Assembly (NCBI GenBank): GCA_964637235.1
Contig: CAZWVR010000004.1
Span: forward strand, 1-49,112
DNA length: 49,112 nucleotides
Direction of reading: 5' to 3'
Source of the DNA: CAZWVR01 sp964637235
Lineage (GTDB): Bacteria > Bacteroidota > Bacteroidia > Bacteroidales > S143-33
Positions 42,649-49,112 of this stretch are shown piece by piece; position 1 is the stretch's first letter, and every line of letters starts with the position of its first letter. A model generated the notes under the pieces. That model was given only the letters and a program-made list of their open reading frames with translations. It was not told the DNA's origin and made no database searches. The translations under genes were made by a program, and so were the position numbers.

Positions 42649-43863
42649 ATGATTGAATTTGTTACAGATAAAAAATTTGATTTTAAAGATATTATTAAGG
42701 TAATTGGTGTCGGAGGAGGTGGCACCAATGCAGTAAATAATATGTATCGTTCTGGCATTGAGCAAGTTAGCTTTGTTGTATGTAATACTGACCGTCAATC
42801 TTTGGATAATAGCCCTGTTCCTATAAAGATACAATTAGGGGTAAGTTTGACAGAAGGTTTAGGTGCCGGTAATAATCCTACACATGGTATGAATGCAGCA
42901 CGTGAAGCACAAGAGGAACTGCGAGAAATGATGGACGGGGCAAAAATGGTATTTATAACAGCTGGTATGGGAGGTGGTACCGGTACCGGTGCAGCACCTG
43001 TAATTGCCCAAATCGCTAAAAGTTTGAATATCTTGACAGTAGCAGTAGTCACTATCCCATTCTCTTTTGAAGGAGAAAAACGTATTCGCCAGGCAATTGA
43101 CGGTATGCGTCAATTACAGCAGTATGTTGATGCTATGATAGTTATTGATAATAACAAAATTTTAGACCTGTATGGAGATTTAGGTATATCTGAGGCTTTT
43201 GCTAATGCAGATTCCGTTTTGCTCGATGCTGTAAAAAGTATCGCAGAAATTATTACTGTACCGGGTTATATAAATGTGGATTTTGCTGATGTCCAAACTG
43301 TCCTTACTAATAGTGGAGTCGCAATTATGGGTAGTGCACTCGGTAAAGGCAAGGATAGAGCACTTGAAGCTGCTAAAAAATCTATTAACTCTCCTTTGCT
43401 TAATATTGATAATTTTTCTGGGGCAAAAAAATTATTGGTTAATATAACTCACCCCAATAAATTTACAACTAGCGAGATGCATACAATTATTACATATTTA
43501 CAAGATGAACTCGGTAAAAATAGAGCTGATATTATTTGGGGTAATGTTAAAGATGACAATATGGCGCAGGATGAAGTTAGAGTCACTGTTATCGCTACTG
43601 GTTTTAATGCTAATGTAATTCCTGACGTTGAGGAGATTTTACGTGATAAAAGAAAAGATATTACTGAAAAATATTTTGATTATCAAGATGATATTAAATC
43701 TGAGCAAGAGTGGGAAACTATTATAATGAAAACTATTAAAGCTCAAAAATTGCAGTATATAGAAAATTATACTGAACCAAATATTATAAGAAAGTTTTCC
43801 GAAGAACCGGCTTATCTCCGTTTGAATATGGGAGAAAGCTTCTTTTTAAAAAGTGATAACTAA
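42649..43863 (+). CDS. ftsZ: Cell division protein FtsZ
   Basis: A 404-residue tubulin-like GTPase that forms the Z-ring. The GTP site is complete: VGGGGTNAVNNMY, NTDRQSL and the tubulin signature GMGGGTGTGAAPVIA. The T7 loop NVDFADVQT carries the catalytic acids. The tail is short for Bacteroidota and ends with EEPAYLRLN, the probable peptide bound by FtsA, then MGESFFLKSDN. A weak inverted repeat TAATACT/AGTATTA lies over and after the stop codon. It is the last gene of the division cluster. Confidence 0.98.
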   Translation: MIEFVTDKKFDFKDIIKVIGVGGGGTNAVNNMYRSGIEQVSFVVCNTDRQSLDNSPVPIKIQLGVSLTEGLGAGNNPTHGMNAAREAQEELREMMDGAKMVFITAGMGGGTGTGAAPVIAQIAKSLNILTVAVVTIPFSFEGEKRIRQAIDGMRQLQQYVDAMIVIDNNKILDLYGDLGISEAFANADSVLLDAVKSIAEIITVPGYINVDFADVQTVLTNSGVAIMGSALGKGKDRALEAAKKSINSPLLNIDNFSGAKKLLVNITHPNKFTTSEMHTIITYLQDELGKNRADIIWGNVKDDNMAQDEVRVTVIATGFNANVIPDVEEILRDKRKDITEKYFDYQDDIKSEQEWETIIMKTIKAQKLQYIENYTEPNIIRKFSEEPAYLRLNMGESFFLKSDN

Positions 43864-43913
43864 TACTGTTCTAATTTTTTGCCTTAAAGTATTATTCTAT
43901 CTAAAAGTTAGAA

Positions 43914-44528
43914 ATGAAAATAATAGCAATTGGTCAGAACTATATAGATCATATTAAAGAAATGGGAGCTTCAATCCCTACCCAGCCAGTATTTTTCCTG
44001 AAACCAGAAACTGCATTATTGAGGAATAACCAGCCTTTTTATTATCCTGAATTCTCTAATGAAATCCATTACGAAGTAGAGTTGGTTATCCGAATTTCTA
44101 AAATGGGTAAGTATATTCATAAACAGTTTGCTCATCGTTATTTTGATGAGATAGGAATAGGAATAGATTTTACTGCAAGAGATATACAAAGAGAAGCTAA
44201 ACAGAAAGGTTTGCCGTGGACAAAAGCCAAAGCTTTTGATTTTTCTGCTCCTGTTAGTCCTAAATTTTTGCCTAAAACTACTTTTAAGAGCCTTTCGGAT
44301 ATAAATTTTAGATTAGAATTAAATGGCAAAATTGTTCAGAAGGGCAATACTGCAAATATGCTTTTTGATTTTGAAACCCTTATTTCTTATGTTTCTCAGT
44401 TTATTACCTTCAAAAGCGGTGATTTAATATTTACAGGAACTCCTTCGGGTGTGGGAGAAGTAAAACCCGGCGATAGATTGCAGGCATATATTGAGGATAT
44501 CTTGCTATTGGATTTTGAGGTTAAGTAA
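43914..44528 (+). CDS. Fumarylacetoacetate hydrolase-family protein
   Basis: A 204-residue FAH-domain protein, the short single-domain form. Visible are IAIGQNYIDHIKEMG, VFFLKPETALL, the metal-site IHYEVELVIRI (Glu-x-Glu), IGIDFTARDIQREAKQKGLPWTKAKAFDFSAPV and IFTGTPSGVGEVKPGD. Relatives are acylpyruvate hydrolases or oxaloacetate tautomerases that act on small oxo-acids with Mg. The exact substrate cannot be told. It follows ftsZ by 50 bases and ends 3 bases from the stop of the opposite-strand gene. Confidence 0.9.
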   Translation: MKIIAIGQNYIDHIKEMGASIPTQPVFFLKPETALLRNNQPFYYPEFSNEIHYEVELVIRISKMGKYIHKQFAHRYFDEIGIGIDFTARDIQREAKQKGLPWTKAKAFDFSAPVSPKFLPKTTFKSLSDINFRLELNGKIVQKGNTANMLFDFETLISYVSQFITFKSGDLIFTGTPSGVGEVKPGDRLQAYIEDILLLDFEVK

Positions 44529-44531
44529 TCT

Positions 44532-46565
44532 CTATTTGAATTTCTCAAAATATATCTGTTTTTTATCTGTTTGTATAAATGCAATCTCTATTAGTTTGTT
44601 ATCCGATAATAGGGGAATTATAATAGTTTTTTCAGTGCTGAATATTTTACCACATGAATAGAGACGGCTTATTGGATATATTTTACTAATTTTCCCGTGT
44701 CTATTTACTACAATAGCCATTAAACCTGAATATATTTTATCCTGAAATTTTTCTGTTTGGGCATTCGTAAATATGAAATAGCTATTGTCTATAAATTCAA
44801 TATGTTTTATTTCTCCTTCTATTTTAACATTCCCTGTTTTTGTCAGAGTATCTTGATATTCATATAAACTGAGTAAACTGCTATCTTGATTTGATCGTGT
44901 TATAAAATAAAATGATTTTTTGTTTGTATCCTGATAGAAATATATGATATTTTTATCAAAATTGAAGTTTAGAATTTGAGAAAACTCATTATTTCCTGTT
45001 ATTATAATATAGTTTGTCGTTTTTTTCAATAGAGCTGTAATACCAAGCCTATATTTTTGACAATATACAAAATGATAGTTTTTAAGTCCGGGATATATAA
45101 AATTACAACTGCTATCTATTTCTACAGCAATGAAAGGCTCTGTGTATAAAGATGATTTTTTTTCATATCCGCATAGAAACCTCTGTTGCTTATTGTGTAT
45201 AATTTTTACTATATATTTGCCATTGGGCATATTTGAAACTGCTGTATTGTAGTTTTGTATTATTTTTAATTCCTTAGCACAAGGATTTGTGTCATTTTTT
45301 ATATAGTTTTCATATAGTTGTTTAATTGTCGTTTTTAGAGTATCGTATAGTGATATAATTATTGCTTTTTGTTCTTTTGGATAGTGCTGCAAATTTGTAT
45401 AGCTACCATAGAATTTAGCGAAAAATTTTTGATATTTTTTGTAGTTTATTGGAGTGATTTTCTGTGCTGTTAAAATTAGGTAGTTTTGGGCGGTATCATA
45501 TTTTTGTTTAACAATTAAAAAATATTGAATACCTTCTTGTAGGTAGTTATAATTTTTGAGTTTTTCTGTGAAATATAATAGTTGTGCTTTTATAAGTTCA
45601 AATTTTAAAAGAGGAATAATCACCGAATTTGGATCTGTTTTATTTATTTGAGTAATTAGCGGATTGAGATTTATTATAGGTATAGAGTTAAGAGTATCAG
45701 CATATTTTTGTAGTGTTTTCAGCAGAATATATTTTTCTTCAATCAATTGTTTCATATTTGCGATTTCATTGTCTAATTTGGAAGTTATTTTTTTTGCCCA
45801 TTCTTTGTAATCTAATATGCTGATCGTGTCTGAGCAGAATCTTATTGTATGTATTTTTTCGGGGTATTTTTGAATATGAAGCAGTTTTAATGTTGGTGTT
45901 TTGCCATTGGTTATATTGCTGTAATTTATTTTATAGAATTCGAAGAAATAAAGGCAGGAATCAAATTCAGATATAAGTTTTTGTAAAATAGGCTTAGTCG
46001 TTTCTCTTGGAGCTAAAATTAAATTGGTATATACAGGGTATTTTTGTGTAAGTATTATGTATAAACTGTCTGCTATTGAGTAGTGTAATTTAAAATAATT
46101 AAAGTTTTCTATAACCTTTTGAAGTCTTTCGGAATATATTCTAAAATTTTTGTATTTTATTTCCATATAGTTTATAACTACTTCATTATTAAGCTTTTTT
46201 ATTTTTGAAAGTTCAGGAATATTTTTAAAGTATTTTTTATTTTTTTTGACGCATAATTTTTTATTTTTCAATATATTAAGGCTTAAAGGGAAGTATTTCC
46301 TTCCATAAGTTAGATAAATTTTGATTTTATTTATATTCTGGGTTATTGGTTTTAATTCTTTTATTCTTTGAAAACTAAGCAATGAAATTTGTATATATGC
46401 ATTGCAATTAGGGTCTGTTGTATTACTAATGTATTTGGCTAATATTAAAATAGCAGTATCTTTGGGAGATGTTGTTATTTTTTTATATACATCGCTATAT
46501 GCTATTTTCTGTCCTTTTGCGATATATGCGTTTAGTAGAAGTAATATTAGTATAATTTTTTTCAT
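44532..46565 (-). CDS. Unknown secreted protein
   Basis: A 677-residue protein with a signal peptide ending IAKGQ. I recognise no family. The N-terminal two thirds look helical and Lys/Tyr/Ile-rich, with a long run of heptad-like segments. The last 200 residues are strand-rich, with repeats of the sort KKTTNYIIITGNNEFSQILNF and FYQDTNKKSFYFITRSN, perhaps a propeller. Base composition is even more A/T-rich than the neighbours. Its start overlaps the stop of the DUF6702-like gene by four bases, so the two are co-transcribed. Confidence 0.7.
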   Translation of the reverse strand: MKKIILILLLLNAYIAKGQKIAYSDVYKKITTSPKDTAILILAKYISNTTDPNCNAYIQISLLSFQRIKELKPITQNINKIKIYLTYGRKYFPLSLNILKNKKLCVKKNKKYFKNIPELSKIKKLNNEVVINYMEIKYKNFRIYSERLQKVIENFNYFKLHYSIADSLYIILTQKYPVYTNLILAPRETTKPILQKLISEFDSCLYFFEFYKINYSNITNGKTPTLKLLHIQKYPEKIHTIRFCSDTISILDYKEWAKKITSKLDNEIANMKQLIEEKYILLKTLQKYADTLNSIPIINLNPLITQINKTDPNSVIIPLLKFELIKAQLLYFTEKLKNYNYLQEGIQYFLIVKQKYDTAQNYLILTAQKITPINYKKYQKFFAKFYGSYTNLQHYPKEQKAIIISLYDTLKTTIKQLYENYIKNDTNPCAKELKIIQNYNTAVSNMPNGKYIVKIIHNKQQRFLCGYEKKSSLYTEPFIAVEIDSSCNFIYPGLKNYHFVYCQKYRLGITALLKKTTNYIIITGNNEFSQILNFNFDKNIIYFYQDTNKKSFYFITRSNQDSSLLSLYEYQDTLTKTGNVKIEGEIKHIEFIDNSYFIFTNAQTEKFQDKIYSGLMAIVVNRHGKISKIYPISRLYSCGKIFSTEKTIIIPLLSDNKLIEIAFIQTDKKQIYFEKFK

Positions 46566-47080
46566 TTTACATTAAAGGTAACAGTTGTTTTATCATAGTA
46601 AAATTCAAATGGTTTTTGAATGGAATTGTAAGTAAAAATAAGTAGATTTTTTTGATCTCTATATAAATCTGTCATAAGACTGTTAACAATTTTAACAGTT
46701 GTAAATTTTTTAGGGTATTTTATTTTATAATTAAGCCATATTGTCAGGTCTTTTATTTCTCTGGAAATTAGCTTGTAATGTTTTAATTCAATTTTTTTAT
46801 TATCTGGCAATATATTGAGATGTGAGTATATGTATTTGTTGATATATGTATTTGCGTCTTTTCTCTCTTGGGGGGTACCCAGATTTAAGTTTACTTTATA
46901 ATTTTGATATATGATTTTTTGAAAGTCATCTACGAATAGTCTTATAGACACATTAAAATTTTTTTTCTTATATTCAATATTTACGACGGAAAGATGTACA
47001 GGATGACAGGATTGGACTATTTTGGGTTGTTTATGAAATATTAAGAATAAATAGCTACTAAAAATAATAGAGGTAAGCAT
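46562..47080 (-). CDS. DUF6702-like secreted protein
   Basis: A 172-residue protein with a signal sequence (MLTSIIFSSYLFLIFHKQ) followed by HPVHLSVVNIEYKKKNFNVSIRLFVDDFQ, the opening typical of DUF6702. In Bacteroidota this family is found beside HupE/UreJ-like membrane proteins, as here. The chosen ATG at 47080 matches the signal peptide; a longer frame to 47179 runs into the divergent gene. The role is unknown; a link to metal handling is inferred from the neighbour only. Confidence 0.75.
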   Translation of the reverse strand: MLTSIIFSSYLFLIFHKQPKIVQSCHPVHLSVVNIEYKKKNFNVSIRLFVDDFQKIIYQNYKVNLNLGTPQERKDANTYINKYIYSHLNILPDNKKIELKHYKLISREIKDLTIWLNYKIKYPKKFTTVKIVNSLMTDLYRDQKNLLIFTYNSIQKPFEFYYDKTTVTFNVK

Positions 47081-47137
47081 TTTTTTATAGTTTTGAGTGA
47101 TTTTTATTTGGTAAAGATATAAAAAAATAAAGAAAAA

Positions 47138-47731
47138 ATGAGCATATTTAGTTTTTATTTGAAACTTGGTATAACACACATTTTAAATTTAGAAGCCTTA
47201 GACCACATATTATTTATTGCAGCGCTTGTAGCTGTTTATATGATAAATGATTGGAAAAAAATTATTTTTCTTGCTACTGCTTTTACAATAGGACATACTA
47301 CAACTCTGGCATTGGCAACTTTAAATATTATCAGAGTACCATCTGCTTTAATAGAATTTTTGATAGCAGCAACAATTTTTTTAACGGGCTTTGGTAATCT
47401 TTTTAAGATAAAAGAGGAATTCTCTAAACCGCTGCATAATATTAAGTATCTAATTGCTATGTTTTTTGGGTTAATACACGGTATGGGCTTTTCTAATACT
47501 TTGCGTTATATGTTAGGTATGGAGCAAAACCTTTGGAAACCGCTTTTAGCTTTTAATATAGGCATAGAAATAGGGCAGATAATTTTGATAACTATTTTTT
47601 TGACAGTGGAGTTTATTTTAGTTCGTTATTTGAGGGTGAAACAAAGAGAGTGGAATTTAGTACTTTCTGGAATGGCTATGGGCGTTTCTCTTTTAATGAT
47701 GTTAGAAAGATATTCTGCAGCTTTTTCGTAA
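47138..47731 (+). CDS. HupE/UreJ-like membrane protein
   Basis: A 197-residue inner-membrane protein with about six helices. It carries the family's metal-type histidine motifs: ITHILNLEALDHILFIAAL near the start, IGHTTTLALA, and LIHGMGFSNTLRYMLG in the middle. HupE/UreJ proteins are linked to nickel or cobalt uptake, but this Bacteroidota subgroup is uncharacterised, and no hydrogenase or urease gene is near. It is divergent from the DUF6702-like gene with 57 bases between the starts. Confidence 0.87.
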   Translation: MSIFSFYLKLGITHILNLEALDHILFIAALVAVYMINDWKKIIFLATAFTIGHTTTLALATLNIIRVPSALIEFLIAATIFLTGFGNLFKIKEEFSKPLHNIKYLIAMFFGLIHGMGFSNTLRYMLGMEQNLWKPLLAFNIGIEIGQIILITIFLTVEFILVRYLRVKQREWNLVLSGMAMGVSLLMMLERYSAAFS

Positions 47732-47737
47732 TTATTC

Positions 47738-47764
47738 TGTCAATATGTCTTGTTTTATGTCAAT
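47738..47764 (+). repeat. Direct repeat TGTCAAT upstream of the YfdX-type gene
   Basis: TGTCAAT at 47738-47744 and 47758-47764, start to start 20 bases, about two helical turns, with a further TGTC between. It may be a regulator site for the gene at 47837; the rest of the gap is A/T-rich with no clear -7 element. Confidence 0.35.
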
Positions 47765-47836
47765 TTGTTTTTATTTTTATATAGGTATTGCTTTTGATAA
47801 TAGATAGTTGAAGTTTAACATTAAAAAATTGGAACG

Positions 47837-48778
47837 ATGAAACGATTAAGTATTGTATTTTTGGTCATTTTTTCATTTTTATTTTCAGCATGCAATAATG
47901 GAACAGAAAAAAATGAGCATGCAACTGAACCGGCGATGAAGCCGATAGATACTCTTATGATGTCTCAGGACACAGTGAATGCCTATATAGGCAAAATGAT
48001 GGATGCTTATGTGCAATTAATATCAAACGAGGCATTTAAAGATTCTACGGTTCTTAATACTTTGGCTGAAACTCGTAATGTTTTGTATCAGATTTCAAAA
48101 GGTAATTATGATCAAGCTAAAACAGATTTGAGTGTATTGATAGGCGAATTAGAAGTAGCATTGACACGTAATCCTCAGGCTGCTCTTATTCCTATTGCAG
48201 TGAATTACCATAAGCTTGAAACCGTAGATAATATTGATACTGTAAGAAATATTATTAAACTTGCTAAAAAGGCATTTAAGGATGGATATTACCAACTTAG
48301 TAAGCATCTATTGAATACTATTACGAGTGAGATGATTATAACCACTACTTATTTGCCTATCTCAGCTTATTTACAAAGTATGAAGCAAGCTGCTGTTTTA
48401 TTGGATGAGAAAAAATATGATGAGGCTACTGTAATTTTAGTCCAAAGTCTTAATACCGTTGTCAATACGGATGTATCTATTCCTTTGCCGATAGTAAAAG
48501 CTCAGGTTTATATAGATTGGGCTAGTAATTTAGACGTTAAAAAAGATTCTACTGAAGTTATCAATTTGTTGGATAATGCAATGTATCAGATTAAGCTTGC
48601 AGAAGAAATGGGATATGGTAAACACGATCTTGAATATAAAGAACTATACGATGCTATCAAAACTTTAAAGCATTCTGTGGAAAATAAGGAAGATACCAAA
48701 AATAAGTTTAGCGGACTGAAAGACAAATTAGAGAAGTTCAGGAAAAGATTGTTCCCAATTAAAAAGTCAGAAAAATAA
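47837..48778 (+). CDS. YfdX-domain lipoprotein
   Basis: A 313-residue protein with a lipobox (FLFSACNN, Cys at about residue 19) and a YfdX-type domain at about residues 60-265. The family pattern is clear: LSVLIGELEVALTRNPQAALIPIAV, IKLAKKAFKDGYYQLSKHLLNTITSEMIITTTYLPISAY, VQSLNTVVNTDVSIPLPIVKAQVY and NAMYQIKLAEEMGYG. A basic tail follows. YfdX of enteric bacteria is periplasmic and tied to acid and multidrug response; here it is membrane-anchored. It stands alone with a terminator downstream. Confidence 0.85.
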   Translation: MKRLSIVFLVIFSFLFSACNNGTEKNEHATEPAMKPIDTLMMSQDTVNAYIGKMMDAYVQLISNEAFKDSTVLNTLAETRNVLYQISKGNYDQAKTDLSVLIGELEVALTRNPQAALIPIAVNYHKLETVDNIDTVRNIIKLAKKAFKDGYYQLSKHLLNTITSEMIITTTYLPISAYLQSMKQAAVLLDEKKYDEATVILVQSLNTVVNTDVSIPLPIVKAQVYIDWASNLDVKKDSTEVINLLDNAMYQIKLAEEMGYGKHDLEYKELYDAIKTLKHSVENKEDTKNKFSGLKDKLEKFRKRLFPIKKSEK

Positions 48779-48799
48779 TGTGAATTAAGTTATTTTACT

Positions 48800-48830
48800 A
48801 AGGGCGTCTAAAAAGGCGCCCTTTGTTTAT
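48800..48830 (+). terminator. Terminator after the YfdX-type gene
   Basis: AAGGGCG (48800-48806) pairs with CGCCCTT (48817-48823) around TCTAAAAAGG, followed by TGTTTATTTTTTT. Nearly the same hairpin ends kbl at 12560-12583. Confidence 0.88.
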
Positions 48831-48915
48831 TTTTTTATTTTTCAGCTTTTACCATAAAAATTTTTTCTAAATGTCATAAAAATTCTTGATTTTTTGGAGA
48901 GCTCTTTTTTGGACA

Positions 48916-49112
48916 TTATTTTATAAATAATTGCATTCCTACACCGCCTTCTATATATCCTTTTGTATTTATGTCGATGGTACTTTTAGCTTCTTCGAAC
49001 TTTTCTTGTATGATTTTTTTAGCTTTCTCACCAGAGCAATGCGTTGGTGTTATAATGTCTGTTTTTAGTTTTTCTACGACGTTTTTGATATAAGCTTCGC
49101 TTTGTTTGAATA
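48916..49112 (-). CDS. Metallo-beta-lactamase-fold hydrolase, C-terminal part
   Basis: An open frame enters from the right edge on the minus strand and stops at 48918-48916. Its 65 residues end ...IITPTHCSGEKAKKIIQEKFEE...INTKGYIEGGVGMQLFIK. The THCSG segment matches the last metal-site histidine motif (THCTG) of MBL-fold proteins of the dihydropteridine/RFA-P synthase-like group. The N-terminal metal sites lie outside the window, so the exact family is open. Confidence 0.65.
   Translation of the reverse strand, partial: FKQSEAYIKNVVEKLKTDIITPTHCSGEKAKKIIQEKFEEAKSTIDINTKGYIEGGVGMQLFIK

Noticed and set aside
47081..47179. Longer N-terminus of the DUF6702-like protein to 47179
   Set aside because: It would overlap the divergent HupE-like gene and spoil the signal peptide.
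1..49112. tRNA and rRNA genes
   Set aside because: Apart from the tRNA-like part of the tmRNA I saw no T-arm with matching acceptor stem in the gaps, and no rRNA. This was done by eye, so a tRNA scan would be the decisive check.

Overview
The window looks like an AT-rich chromosome of a member of the Bacteroidota, probably a Bacteroidales-like lineage. Several signs agree. Start codons lack Shine-Dalgarno sequences and are preceded by A/T-rich runs. Many promoters fit the Bacteroidota pattern TTG-N19/20-TAnnTTTG. A PorQ gene and a protein with a C-terminal sorting domain show a type IX secretion system (T9SS). The murG-murC-ftsQ-ftsA-ftsZ order is also usual for the phylum. The genus cannot be named from sequence alone.

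Layout. 1-1.9 kb: three thioredoxin-fold genes and a stand-alone groES, closed by a strong terminator. 1.97-6.7 kb (minus): porQ, a membrane-anchored MORN-repeat protein and a FAD/NAD(P) oxidoreductase that has lost its redox cysteines. 7.0-12.4 kb: a leucine-rich-repeat lipoprotein and a 1333-residue RecQ-like helicase with a degenerate P-loop. 12.6-15.2 kb (minus): kbl and an alanine dehydrogenase/saccharopine dehydrogenase-like enzyme. 15.2-24.3 kb: the tmRNA gene ssrA, directly followed by two large genes for secreted proteins. The second encodes a 2028-residue BNR-propeller/FN3/GEVED protein with a T9SS sorting domain. 24.3-27.3 kb: rplY-pth-hslR and aroB. 27.4-33.0 kb: a TetR regulator and a four-gene envelope operon (MMPL/RND permease, START-domain protein, LolA-like protein, outer-membrane barrel). 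33.3-35.2 kb: a FabH-like ketoacyl synthase (minus) and a lipoprotein. 35.3-43.9 kb: parE, then the division and cell-wall cluster murG, a lipoprotein, murC, ftsQ, ftsA and ftsZ. 43.9-49.1 kb: a FAH-family enzyme, two minus-strand envelope proteins, a HupE/UreJ-like membrane protein, a YfdX-domain lipoprotein and the 3' end of a metallo-beta-lactamase-fold gene.

The most striking non-coding signals are three. (1) A hairpin in the rplY 5' UTR carries the GAUG/AGUA core of 5S rRNA loop E, the site bound by L25 itself, which suggests autoregulation by mimicry. (2) Two inverted copies of a roughly 250-bp GC-rich intergenic element share a long identical core and a stem with compensatory changes; one copy is flanked by a 5-bp direct repeat. 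(3) A matched pair of 29-bp operators lies in front of tetR and of the MMPL operon, which marks the five genes as one regulated envelope-lipid transport system.
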